64,000 nucleotides of DNA from Rhodanobacter sp. Soil772 (GTDB taxonomy: Bacteria > Pseudomonadota > Gammaproteobacteria > Xanthomonadales > Rhodanobacteraceae). A program made the position numbers and the translations under genes. Of the stretch, positions 42,182-50,454 are shown piece after piece (within the stretch, counting starts at the first letter, position 1; every line of letters begins with the position of its first letter). A model generated the notes under the pieces. The model made no database searches. It was not told the origin of the DNA and worked only from the letters and a program-made list of their open reading frames with translations. Location: NCBI RefSeq assembly GCF_001428385.1, contig NZ_LMSK01000001.1, positions 1,244,358 to 1,308,357 of the forward strand, read 5' to 3'.

Positions 42182-42934
42182 ATGCCTCCCGCCCCCGCCA
42201 GCGAACCGGTGCCCGCGCCTGCCCTGCAGGCCGACAACGTCAGCAAGGCATTCGTCTCCGGCCACCAGCGCACGCAGGTGCTGGACGGCTTCTCGCTGAG
42301 CATCGACGCCGGCGAACTGACCTTGATCTCCGGCCCGTCCGGCTGCGGCAAGAGCACCCTGCTGGCGATCCTCAGCGGCCTGCAAAAGGTCGACAGCGGC
42401 CGCGTGCGGGCGCTCGGCAGCGAGCTGGGTCAGCTCGACCTGCGCGCGCTGGAGCGCTTCCGCCTGCAGCATACCGGCTTCGTGTTCCAGGGCTTCAACC
42501 TGTTCCCCGCGCTCTCCGCGTTCGAGCAGGTCGAGCTGCCGCTGAACCACATGGGCCTGTCGCGCGACGAGGCGCGTCGGCGCGCGCAGCAATCGCTGGA
42601 GGAAGTCGGCCTGGCGCACCGCATGCGGCTGCGCCCGTCCGAGCTGTCCGGCGGCGAGAAGCAGCGCGTGGCGATCGCCCGCGCGCTGGCCAAGCAGCCC
42701 GAGCTGCTGTTCGCCGACGAACCAACCAGCGCACTGGACGCCGCCAACGGCCAGATCATCATCGACATCCTGCACCGAATCGCCCACGCCCACGGCACCA
42801 CCGTGCTGTGCGTCAGCCACGACCCGCGTCTGGTCGTCCACGCCGACCGCGTGCTGGCGATGGAAGACGGCCGCATCCTCAGCGACCGGCGTACCCATGC
42901 GCCGCGCATCGACAGCAAGGAAATACCGTCATGA
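42182..42934 (+). CDS. ABC transporter ATP-binding protein (DevA/LolD type)
   Basis: A 250-residue ATPase with Walker A GPSGCGKST (51-59), signature LSGGEKQRVA and Walker B LLFADEPTSALD. Highest resemblance is to the MacB/LolD/DevA group. It begins five bases after the permease stop and its own stop overlaps the adaptor start (ATGA). Confidence 0.94.
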   Translation: MPPAPASEPVPAPALQADNVSKAFVSGHQRTQVLDGFSLSIDAGELTLISGPSGCGKSTLLAILSGLQKVDSGRVRALGSELGQLDLRALERFRLQHTGFVFQGFNLFPALSAFEQVELPLNHMGLSRDEARRRAQQSLEEVGLAHRMRLRPSELSGGEKQRVAIARALAKQPELLFADEPTSALDAANGQIIIDILHRIAHAHGTTVLCVSHDPRLVVHADRVLAMEDGRILSDRRTHAPRIDSKEIPS

Positions 42935-43908
42935 AGCTGCCCGCCGCCCATCCGTCACGGCATTCGATCGGCATGCGGCTGCTCGGGTGCAGCTGTCTTG
43001 CGCTGACGCTGGCATGGCTGGCTGCCTGCTCCCGCTCCGCCGATGCGCCGAGCGGCGCCACCGCGCAACCCGCAACCGCCTATGCCGCCGTCGCACGCGG
43101 CAAGGTCGACATCGAAGGCGGCCTGCTGAACCTGGCGATGCCGCGCGAAGGCACGCTCGCCAGGGTCGCCGTGCATGAAGGCGACCACGTCAGGCAAGGT
43201 CAGCTGCTCGCCGAACTGGACACTCGGCCGGCCACGCTGGCGGTCGAGGCCGCCCAGGCGCAACTGGAACAGGCACAAGCGCAGCTGAAGTTGCTCGCGA
43301 TCAAACAGGTCGCGGCGAAACAGCGCGCCCGGCGCCTGACCGCCGCCGCCGCCGCCGGTGCCGGCGACGGCCAGAGCGCCGACGATGCACGCGAAGCGGC
43401 GGCACAGGTCGACGCCGAGCAGCAGTCCGCCCACGCGGCGCTGAACATGGCCGACCAGAAGCTGGACGAGGCCCGCTACGAGCTGAAGCAGCGCAGCCTG
43501 CTCGCCCCGTTCGACGCCGACGTGGTGCAGGTATCGGCCCAACCCGGCGCCAGCGTGTCGCCCGCATCCGGCCCCCTGTTCACCCTGCTGCCACAGAAAC
43601 CGCGAATCGTCCGCGCCGAACTCAACGACAGCTTCGTCGGGGTGATCCGCCCGGGCATGCCGGCCGAAGTGGTCGCCGACAGCGATGGCGGTCATGTCCA
43701 CTGGAACGCGCACGTGCTGCGCATCGGCGAAGTCTACGGGCCGGCCACGCTGGAGAACGACCCGCAGGTACGCGCCAACGCGCGCACGGTGGAATGCGTG
43801 CTGGCGTTCGACCAGCCCGACCAGACCCGCGACCTGCGCATCGGCCAGCGCGTGATGGTGCGCTTCGGCCATGCCGCGGCGCCGGCCGCCGCCGTGTCGA
43901 AAGACTGA
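42931..43908 (+). CDS. Periplasmic adaptor (HlyD/RND family), lipoprotein
   Basis: A 325-residue membrane fusion protein with a hydrophobic signal and lipobox LAAC (Cys33). A biotinyl-lipoyl-like domain (REGTLARVAVHEGDHVRQGQ), a coiled-coil hairpin (EAAQAQLEQAQAQLK onward) and a beta-barrel part follow in order. It links the permease to the outer membrane channel. Last gene of the pump operon. Confidence 0.92.
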   Translation: MKLPAAHPSRHSIGMRLLGCSCLALTLAWLAACSRSADAPSGATAQPATAYAAVARGKVDIEGGLLNLAMPREGTLARVAVHEGDHVRQGQLLAELDTRPATLAVEAAQAQLEQAQAQLKLLAIKQVAAKQRARRLTAAAAAGAGDGQSADDAREAAAQVDAEQQSAHAALNMADQKLDEARYELKQRSLLAPFDADVVQVSAQPGASVSPASGPLFTLLPQKPRIVRAELNDSFVGVIRPGMPAEVVADSDGGHVHWNAHVLRIGEVYGPATLENDPQVRANARTVECVLAFDQPDQTRDLRIGQRVMVRFGHAAAPAAAVSKD

Positions 43909-43974
43909 GGAAACCGCCGGCTGCGAACATCGTTCGCATGAAAGCCGCCGCGATCCATCCCACAGGGCAACCGC

Positions 43975-44811
43975 GTGATCCAGCAGACTGACTTTTTCTT
44001 CGAGGGCGGACGCAGCGGCGTGTTGCTGATCCACGGCCTCACCGGCACGCCGATGGAAATGCGCCTGCTCGGCAAGGGCCTGAACCGCGCCGGCTTCACT
44101 GTGCACGGTATGCAGTTGGCCGGCCATTGCGGCGACGTCGACGACCTGCTCGCCACCGGCTGGCGCGACTGGTATGCCAGCGTCGAACAGGCCGCCGACG
44201 CGATGCTCGGCAAGGTCGACCAGCTGTTCGTCGGCGGCCTGTCGATGGGCGCGCTGCTGGCGCTGAAACTGGCCGCGGACCGGCCGCGGCAGATCGCCGG
44301 CGTGGGCGTGTACGGCGCCACCTTCCGCTACGACGGCTGGAGCATTCCGCCGCTGGCGCGGCTGTCGTTCCTGCTGCCGCTGTTGAAGAAATTCGGCATC
44401 GGCCGCACTCGCAGTTTCATGGAACAACCGCCCTACGGCATCCGCGACGAACGCCTGCGCGCACAAGTCAGCACGGCGATGCTCAGCGGCGACAGCGCCG
44501 CCGCCGGCCTGCCCGGCAACCCGTGGTACTCGCTGGCCGAGATGTACGGCCTCGCCGCCAGCGTGCGCCGCCAGCTGCGCCAGGTCACCTCGCCCTGCCT
44601 GGTCGCGCACGCCAGCGACGACGACGTCGCCAGCCTGAAGAACGCCGAGCTGGTGATGCGCGAAGTCAATGCGCCGGCCGAACTGCTGCTGCTCGACGAC
44701 AGTTACCACATGATCACCATCGACAAGGAACGGCGCACCCTGATCGATCGCTCGGCCGCGTTCTTCGACAGCATCGTCGCGTCGAACGGCACGCAGCGCG
44801 CCGCGGCCTGA
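43975..44811 (+). CDS. Alpha/beta hydrolase (carboxylesterase / lysophospholipase-like)
   Basis: A 278-residue cytoplasmic hydrolase. The nucleophile Ser90 lies in GGLSMGA, the oxyanion loop is HGLTGTP, and Asp (HASDDDV) and His (DSYHMITID) complete the triad. It resembles monoacylglycerol-lipase/EstA esterases. The start is GTG at 43975 with AGGG upstream. It lies two bases before the first half-transporter gene, so it belongs to that unit and may act on an acylated intermediate (inference). Confidence 0.88.
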   Translation: MIQQTDFFFEGGRSGVLLIHGLTGTPMEMRLLGKGLNRAGFTVHGMQLAGHCGDVDDLLATGWRDWYASVEQAADAMLGKVDQLFVGGLSMGALLALKLAADRPRQIAGVGVYGATFRYDGWSIPPLARLSFLLPLLKKFGIGRTRSFMEQPPYGIRDERLRAQVSTAMLSGDSAAAGLPGNPWYSLAEMYGLAASVRRQLRQVTSPCLVAHASDDDVASLKNAELVMREVNAPAELLLLDDSYHMITIDKERRTLIDRSAAFFDSIVASNGTQRAAA

Positions 44812-44813
44812 CG

Positions 44814-45191
44814 ATGCCGGCGGGAGGCTCCATCTCCACTCTCGTTGCGGGCCTGTGGCTGCTCAACATCGTGCTCGACACCGGTGGCCAGCTGGCGTTC
44901 AAGGCGGCCGCCGGTGATCGGGCCGCCGGCGACGGCCTGGCGCGCTGGAAATACATGGCTTCCAGGCCATGGTTGTGGCTCGGCATCGGCAGCTACGTGG
45001 TCGAATTCCTGGTGTGGATCGCGTTCCTGTCGTTGATTCCGCTGTCCGAAGGCGTGCTGCTGGGTTCGATCAACATCGTGGCGATCATGCTCGCCGGGCG
45101 TTTCCTGTTCGGCGAGAAGCTGACCCGGTTGCGGGTCGCCGGCATCCTGCTGGTCACGCTTGGCGTGGTGATCGTGGGAGTCGGCGGATGA
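44814..45191 (+). CDS. Half-size DMT transporter (ArnE-like/EamA)
   Basis: A 125-residue protein with four predicted transmembrane helices (VAGLWLLNIVLDTGGQLAFK, LWLGIGSYVVEFLVWIAFL, VLLGSINIVAIMLAGRFLF, VAGILLVTLGVVIVGVG). Size and pattern fit the small EamA/ArnE-ArnF subunits that flip lipid-linked compounds. It overlaps the next, homologous gene by ATGA, suggesting a heterodimer. Confidence 0.85.
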   Translation: MPAGGSISTLVAGLWLLNIVLDTGGQLAFKAAAGDRAAGDGLARWKYMASRPWLWLGIGSYVVEFLVWIAFLSLIPLSEGVLLGSINIVAIMLAGRFLFGEKLTRLRVAGILLVTLGVVIVGVGG

Positions 45192-45586
45192 AGCGCTTCT
45201 ACCTGTTCGGCTTCCTGCTGCTGATGGGCTTCGACACCCTCGCCCAGATCAGTTTCAAATACGCCGGTAGCCAGGCGCTGCCGGTGGAAGCCAACCTGGC
45301 GTGGCTGCTGCGCGTGTTCGGCCAGCCATGGGTCTACGGCGCCGTGATCGGCTACGTCGGCGCGTTCTTCACCTGGATAGCCCTGCTGAAACACGCGCCG
45401 ATCGGCCCCGCCTTCGCCGCCTCGCACCTGGAAGTGGTGTCGGTGATGCTGCTGTCGATCTGGTTGTTCGACGAGCACCTCGACCTTGCTCGCGTCGTGG
45501 GTGCCATCGCGATCATCGCCGGCATCGTCTGCCTGGGCGTGGCCGAGGACCGCGAGCATCATGCGGCGCAAACCGTCGCTACCTGA
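45188..45586 (+). CDS. Half-size DMT transporter (ArnF-like/EamA)
   Basis: A 132-residue partner of the preceding protein with four transmembrane helices (LFGFLLLMGFDTLAQISFKY, WVYGAVIGYVGAFFTWIALL, FAASHLEVVSVMLLSIWLF, VVGAIAIIAGIVCLGV). Paired small transporters of this type (ArnE/ArnF) move aminoarabinose-phosphoundecaprenol across the inner membrane, so the pair may export a lipid or amino-modified product of this gene block. Confidence 0.85.
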   Translation: MKRFYLFGFLLLMGFDTLAQISFKYAGSQALPVEANLAWLLRVFGQPWVYGAVIGYVGAFFTWIALLKHAPIGPAFAASHLEVVSVMLLSIWLFDEHLDLARVVGAIAIIAGIVCLGVAEDREHHAAQTVAT

Positions 45587-45606
45587 GCACCCGCTAAGCT
45601 GCGCTC

Positions 45607-46818
45607 ATGCTGCCCCGCCGCCCTCACGAACTGCCGCCCACCGCCGGCCTGCCGCTGCGGCTGGGCGATCTGCGCCCGGGCGCGCCGACCCTGGCCGCCG
45701 ACCTCGCCGCGCTGCTGGGCACGCCACCGCTGCAGCTGGAATGCTCCGGCACCGCTGCACTGCTGATCGCACTGACCACGCTGCGCGAACTGCAGCCGCA
45801 GCGCCGTCGCGTGGTGGTGCCGGCTTTCACCTGTCCGCTGGTGGCGATCGCCGTACAGCAGGCCGGGTTGGAACTGGAACTGTGCGACCTGCGCCACGGC
45901 CATTACGACATGGACTCCGTCGCACTGCGCGCCGCCTGCGATGAACGCACGCTGGCGATCATTCCCACCCACCTCGCCGGCCGTGTCGCCGACGTCGACG
46001 ATGCGCTTGCCGTCGCACGCCAGGTCGGCGCGTACGTGATCGAGGACGCCGCCCAGGCGCTGGGCGCACGCCGCAACGGCGTCAGCGTGGGGCTGGCCGG
46101 CGACGTGGGATTTTTCAGCCTGGCCGCCGGCAAGGGTTTATCGATCTACGAAGGCGGCCTGCTGCTGGCGCACGATCCGCAACTGCGCGAACAACTGGCG
46201 CGCACCGCCGCACGCCTCGTGCCGCGCAATCTCAGCTGGGAATGCAAACGCAGCCTCGAACTGCTCGGCTACGCCGCGCTGTACCAACCGCGAGGCTTGC
46301 GACTGGCGTATGGCAACCCCCTTCGTCGTGCCCTGCGCCGTGGCGATCCGGTGGCCGCCGTGGGCGACGACTTCCCGCTGACGATTCCGCTGCACCGTGT
46401 CGGCCGCTGGCGCCAAGGCGTCGGCGCACACGCCGCCGCCCGCCTGCCGGCGTTTCTCGACCGGCTGTCGGCGCAGGCGCAACGGCGATTGCCGCGGCTG
46501 CACCAGATCGATGGCGTCGAGCTGCTCGATGATCCCGCCGGCGCCAGCGGCATCTGGCCGTTTTTACTGCTGTTGCTGCCGGATCAAAAACACCGTGATG
46601 CCGCGCTGGATGAACTTTGGTCATCCGGCTACGGCGTCAGCCGCCTGTTCATCCACGCCCTGCCCGACTACGCCTATCTTGCCGGCGTCGTGCCTGCACA
46701 GGACGTGCCGCGCGCCCGTGATTTCGCCGCACGCAGCCTCACCATCGGCAACAGTCCATGGATGACCGACGCGGATTTCGAGGCAGTCTGCGGTGCGCTG
46801 GAAGCCGTACTGCGCTGA
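45607..46818 (+). CDS. DegT/DnrJ/EryC1/StrS family aminotransferase
   Basis: A 403-residue PLP enzyme of the sugar aminotransferase family. The PLP Lys176 is in FFSLAAGKGLSIYEGG, and VIEDAAQALGA (Asp147) contacts the pyridine nitrogen. QLECSGTAALLIAL near residue 43 binds PLP phosphate. It may aminate a keto-sugar or another carbonyl. It follows the transporter pair by 20 bases. Confidence 0.9.
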   Translation: MLPRRPHELPPTAGLPLRLGDLRPGAPTLAADLAALLGTPPLQLECSGTAALLIALTTLRELQPQRRRVVVPAFTCPLVAIAVQQAGLELELCDLRHGHYDMDSVALRAACDERTLAIIPTHLAGRVADVDDALAVARQVGAYVIEDAAQALGARRNGVSVGLAGDVGFFSLAAGKGLSIYEGGLLLAHDPQLREQLARTAARLVPRNLSWECKRSLELLGYAALYQPRGLRLAYGNPLRRALRRGDPVAAVGDDFPLTIPLHRVGRWRQGVGAHAAARLPAFLDRLSAQAQRRLPRLHQIDGVELLDDPAGASGIWPFLLLLLPDQKHRDAALDELWSSGYGVSRLFIHALPDYAYLAGVVPAQDVPRARDFAARSLTIGNSPWMTDADFEAVCGALEAVLR

Positions 46819-46820
46819 AC

Positions 46821-47702
46821 TCAACCGGAGCGCCGCGCGACGGCGGCCAGAAGCTGCAGGTTCAGCGCATGCTGTTGCGCCTGCCAGTCGTTCAGTCGCG
46901 CCGTATCGATGTCCGGTTGCGCATCCAGCGCGGACAGCCGGCGCTTCCACCAGCTGCGGTAGCGGTAGTGCGACACCTCGCCGTTGATGTCGCTGCCGAT
47001 CAGCCCGTGGCGCAAGCTGCCGATCAGTTCCAGGGCGTGGTCGGTGAGCAGCCGGCCCTGGTCCCAGTTGGTATGCGCCACGACGGGGGCGAACACGTCC
47101 TTGTCGATCGACAGGTAGCTTGGCGTGACCTGCGTGCGCTGCGACTCCACGAACGCGTCGACCATCGCTGCCGGTGTGTCGAAGCTGCGGAAGGCCTGCG
47201 CCAGGCCGAGCCGGCGCGACCAGCCGGTGTCCACGCCGATGCTCCAGTAGCTCAACCTGCCGCGCCGCAACGGGGTTAGATAGTTCTCCCACGCATGGCC
47301 AGCGCCGATGTCGGACGAAGTGATGCCGAGCACGTGTACGTGGCTGACCTGCGGCAGCGTCGCCACCCGGCGCACCCATGAACCGCAATGCACGCCGAAC
47401 GGAAAACGCATGTTGTCCGGGTGGTTGTCCAGCACCACGACCTGGAACGGCGCCTGCGCCTGCAGGCGCGCGATCAGCGGCCAGCTGAGGTGATGGAAGT
47501 CGCCGCTGCCGGTGAAGACGGTGCCGTAGTCGGCAGGCAGCAATTCGTCGAGCATCGCACCGAAACGCCGGATGGCCGCCAGCGAGCAGCCGAAGCGGAT
47601 CGATTCCTGCCAGTGTTCCAGCGGCAGTACCAGGCGATTCGGCAGCGGCCCGACCGAGTGGTCGATGTCGAGTACGACCGGGCGATGGGCCAGATTACTC
47701 AT
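46821..47702 (-). CDS. Arginase/agmatinase-fold protein
   Basis: A 293-residue protein with the ureohydrolase metal motifs in recognisable form: GDFHH (67-71), DNHPD (92-96, equal to DAHxD) and SIDKDVFAP (198-206, where the canonical SxDxDxxDP has lost its last Asp). It could hydrolyse a guanidino or amide group, but the altered metal motif leaves activity uncertain. Its ATG overlaps the stop of the upstream acyltransferase gene by 8 bases; it converges with the aminotransferase gene two bases away. Confidence 0.83.
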   Translation of the reverse strand: MSNLAHRPVVLDIDHSVGPLPNRLVLPLEHWQESIRFGCSLAAIRRFGAMLDELLPADYGTVFTGSGDFHHLSWPLIARLQAQAPFQVVVLDNHPDNMRFPFGVHCGSWVRRVATLPQVSHVHVLGITSSDIGAGHAWENYLTPLRRGRLSYWSIGVDTGWSRRLGLAQAFRSFDTPAAMVDAFVESQRTQVTPSYLSIDKDVFAPVVAHTNWDQGRLLTDHALELIGSLRHGLIGSDINGEVSHYRYRSWWKRRLSALDAQPDIDTARLNDWQAQQHALNLQLLAAVARRSG

Positions 47703-48765
47703 CGTTCGCCTCCGTGGCTGCCTGCCAGCTGCGATCGCTTTCGAAATGGCGGCCCAGCCGGCGCAGCAGCGCGCGCAGCAGCGGGTTGCGCGCATACACC
47801 GCGTGGTGGGTGAGGGTCATGCGCGCGCCGAGGAAGGCCTTCACTTGCGGGTCGGTCCAGCCGGCCACGTAATGGCTGAGCCCGCGCCGTCGCGCGTAGT
47901 CGAGGTTGTGCATCCAGCTGACGAAGTACAGGTTGTGTTCGCGCGCCTGCGGGTAGGCGAAGCCGACGTACTTGTCGACCAGCTTGCCGGCGTACTCGTA
48001 GCAGAGGTTCCAGCCGATCATCTCGCCAGCATGGCGATAGACGAACACCACGCCGCCGCTCCCGCCATCTTGCAACAAGGCGCGGAAGAACGCCGCGGCC
48101 GGTCGGTCGAAATGGATTTCACTCTGCGCGTACACGTTGTCGAACAGTGCCTGGAACGCGGCCAGCGTCGCCTCGTCGCGGAAACGCGCATCGCCGGTTG
48201 GCATCGACTCGATCTGCAGGTCGGTCAGCGAGCGCAGCTTGCGCCGGATGTTCTTCCGACGCCCGGACGACAGCCGCGCCAGATACTCGTCGTTCGAGCC
48301 GAAGTCGATCGGCACCCACGCCAGCGCCTGGCCCTCCAGCAGCACGAAACCGGCCACCGCACAGGCGCTGGCGAAAGCGCACGCATACGCATTGTCGGCG
48401 TCGCTCAGCAATGGCGAATCCCGGGCGATGTCCTTCACGATCAGCAGCCGGCATTCGCGCCCGTACGCCGCCTTCAATCCCTGCGCCAGGTCAGCGGGTG
48501 CCAGCGCCGACGGCAAGGGCGCGTATTCGGACACGGTGCTGCCGGCGAAGCGCGTGCGCCAGCGCAGCAGGCGGCCCCACCAACGGTAGCCCGGCAGGCC
48601 AACCATGCGCCGGCGCAGCGCGTCGTCGGCTGTGGTCAGCAGGTCGAACGGCGCCACGAACACCGGCATGCCCTGCACCGAATGGCCGGCCGCGAAGCCG
48701 GCCGGCGGGTGCGCCATGAAGGCACCGAGCAGGGCATCGGGTTCGAGTTGGGCGATGAAAGGCAT
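47695..48765 (-). CDS. GNAT/FemAB-like N-acyltransferase
   Basis: A 356-residue protein resembling the GNAT-fold/FemAB group (peptidogalycan-type acyltransferases). Visible parts are YLARLSSGRRKNIRRKLRSL near the middle and GEMIGWNLCYEYAGKLVDKY, HNLYFVSWMHNLDYARRRGL toward the end. Start MPFIAQ at 48765 is chosen; upstream codons add a weak extension. It is divergent from the acyl carrier protein gene by 68 bases, so it may use that carrier's acyl group (inference). Confidence 0.75.
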   Translation of the reverse strand: MPFIAQLEPDALLGAFMAHPPAGFAAGHSVQGMPVFVAPFDLLTTADDALRRRMVGLPGYRWWGRLLRWRTRFAGSTVSEYAPLPSALAPADLAQGLKAAYGRECRLLIVKDIARDSPLLSDADNAYACAFASACAVAGFVLLEGQALAWVPIDFGSNDEYLARLSSGRRKNIRRKLRSLTDLQIESMPTGDARFRDEATLAAFQALFDNVYAQSEIHFDRPAAAFFRALLQDGGSGGVVFVYRHAGEMIGWNLCYEYAGKLVDKYVGFAYPQAREHNLYFVSWMHNLDYARRRGLSHYVAGWTDPQVKAFLGARMTLTHHAVYARNPLLRALLRRLGRHFESDRSWQAATEANDE

Positions 48766-48833
48766 GCGTAAGCCAGCCTGCCTAGACTGCATGGGACATG
48801 ACATTGCCGCCAGCCGCCAGGGATCTCTCCGCC

Positions 48834-49106
48834 ATGAACGACACCACCCAGCAGCAAGTGTTCGAGATCATCGCCAAACAGGCCAAGACCGACGTGGCCA
48901 ATGTGAAGCCCGAGTCCACCCTGAAGGATCTGGGCGTGGCTTCGCTGGAAGCGATCGAGTTGATCTTCGACATCGAGGAACACTTCAACATCAACTTCCC
49001 CGACCAGCAGGGCGCCAACTTCGATAGCGACACCGTACAGAACCTGGTCGACGCGGTGCAAAAGGCGCTGGCCGACAAGGTCGCCGCCGACGCAGGGTCG
49101 AACTGA
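48834..49106 (+). CDS. Acyl carrier protein (non-canonical, cluster-specific)
   Basis: A 90-residue acidic carrier protein. The 4'-phosphopantetheine attachment Ser37 is in DLGVASLEAIEL; the Asp that precedes this Ser in most carriers (DSL) is replaced by Ala, suggesting recognition by dedicated partners. It overlaps the ketosynthase gene by one base (TGATG). It is clearly distinct from the fatty acid acpP. Confidence 0.9.
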   Translation: MNDTTQQQVFEIIAKQAKTDVANVKPESTLKDLGVASLEAIELIFDIEEHFNINFPDQQGANFDSDTVQNLVDAVQKALADKVAADAGSN

Positions 49107-50338
49107 TGCAGGGCCTTCCGTTGCGCCGCGTGGCGATCACCGGCATGGGCGCGATCAGTCCGCTCGGCGTCGGTGCCGAGGCGCTGTGGCAGGGCCTGCG
49201 CGAAGGCCGCAGCGCGATCGGCCCGCTGCGCCACCCCGATGCCGAACGGTTGCGCGTGAAGGTCGCCGCGCAGGTGCCCGACAGCTTCGACCCGGCGACA
49301 AACATCGACGAGCGCACCCTGCCGATGCTCGACCGCACTTCGGAATTCGCGCTGCATGCGGCACGCGAAGCGGTCGCACAATCCGGACTGGACTTCCGCC
49401 AGGACCAGCTCGGCCTGCGCACCGCGGTGATCGTGGGCACCGGCGTGGGCGGCGAGACCACCCAGGACGAACAGAGCCGGCGCCTGTACGGGGAAAATGC
49501 CGCCCGCGCGCACCCGCTGACCATCGTGCGGCTGATGACAAACGCCTCGGCCAGCCAGATCAGCATCGCCTGGGGCCTGCGCGGCCCTACGTTCGCCGTG
49601 GCCAGCGCCTGCGCCTCGGCCAACCACGCGATCATCCAGGCGGCGCAGATGATCCGCTGGGGCCTCGCCGACGCCGCCATTACCGGCGGCACCGAGGCCT
49701 GCCTCACCTATGGCGCGCTGCGCGCCTGGGAAGCCATGCGCGTGCTCGCCGACGACACCTGCCGTCCGTTCAGCGTGAACCGGCGTGGCCTGGTGCTCGG
49801 CGAGGGCGCCGGCATTTTCGTGCTGGAATCCATGGAACACGCGCAGGCGCGCGGCGCCACCATCCTGGCCGAGCTGGCCGGCAGCGGCATGACCGCCGAC
49901 GCCACCGACATCGTGATGCCCAGCGCCGACGGTGCCGCCGCCGCGATGCGCCAGGCACTGGACGATGCCGGCCTCGCACCGCAGGACGTCGACTACGTCA
50001 ACGCCCACGGCACCGGCACCCAGGCCAACGACGTGACCGAGACCCGCGCGATCCGGCTCGCCTTCGGCGCGCACGCCGAACGCCTCGCGGTGTCCTCGAC
50101 CAAGTCGATGCACGGCCATGCGCTGGGCGCCTCCGGCGCGCTGGAACTGGTGGCGGTGATCGGCGCGCTGCGCGACAGCGTGGTGCCGCCCACCGCCAAT
50201 CTCGACCAGGTCGATCCGGCCTGCGACCTGGACTACGTGCCGAATGTCGCCCGGCCGATGCCGGTGCGTGCCGCGCTCTCCAACTCGTTCGCGTTCGGCG
50301 GACTCAACGCGGTGCTGGCGCTCAGGCGCGCGCCGTAG
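49106..50338 (+). CDS. Beta-ketoacyl-ACP synthase (FabF/KAS II-like)
   Basis: A 410-residue condensing enzyme. The active-site Cys169 is in VASACASANH, with His301 (NAHGTGT) and His338/Lys333 (STKSMHGHALGASG) completing the Cys-His-His set. It would elongate a malonyl/acyl group on the adjacent carrier protein. It lacks other fatty acid synthesis genes beside it, so it presumably serves a specialised product. Confidence 0.93.
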   Translation: MQGLPLRRVAITGMGAISPLGVGAEALWQGLREGRSAIGPLRHPDAERLRVKVAAQVPDSFDPATNIDERTLPMLDRTSEFALHAAREAVAQSGLDFRQDQLGLRTAVIVGTGVGGETTQDEQSRRLYGENAARAHPLTIVRLMTNASASQISIAWGLRGPTFAVASACASANHAIIQAAQMIRWGLADAAITGGTEACLTYGALRAWEAMRVLADDTCRPFSVNRRGLVLGEGAGIFVLESMEHAQARGATILAELAGSGMTADATDIVMPSADGAAAAMRQALDDAGLAPQDVDYVNAHGTGTQANDVTETRAIRLAFGAHAERLAVSSTKSMHGHALGASGALELVAVIGALRDSVVPPTANLDQVDPACDLDYVPNVARPMPVRAALSNSFAFGGLNAVLALRRAP

Positions 50339-50348
50339 CTCTGCACCC

Positions 50349-50422
50349 GTAGGAGCGCACCCTGTGCGCGATAGCCCTTCGTCACGTGACGGAAAAGCAT
50401 CGCGCACAGGGTGCGCTCCTAC
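50349..50422. repeat. Perfect 24-bp inverted repeat with an inner palindrome
   Basis: The arms 50349-50372 and 50399-50422 are exact reverse complements over 24 bases (beginning GTAGGAGCGCACCCTGTG). The 26-base loop contains the palindrome GTCACGTGAC. It sits between two convergent genes and probably forms a strong RNA hairpin that ends transcription from both sides. The GTAGGAGCG arm resembles dispersed repeats of pseudomonads and xanthomonads. Confidence 0.85.
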
Positions 50423-50454
50423 AAAAGGGCGATCGTCCCAGCCGCTCTTCAGCA

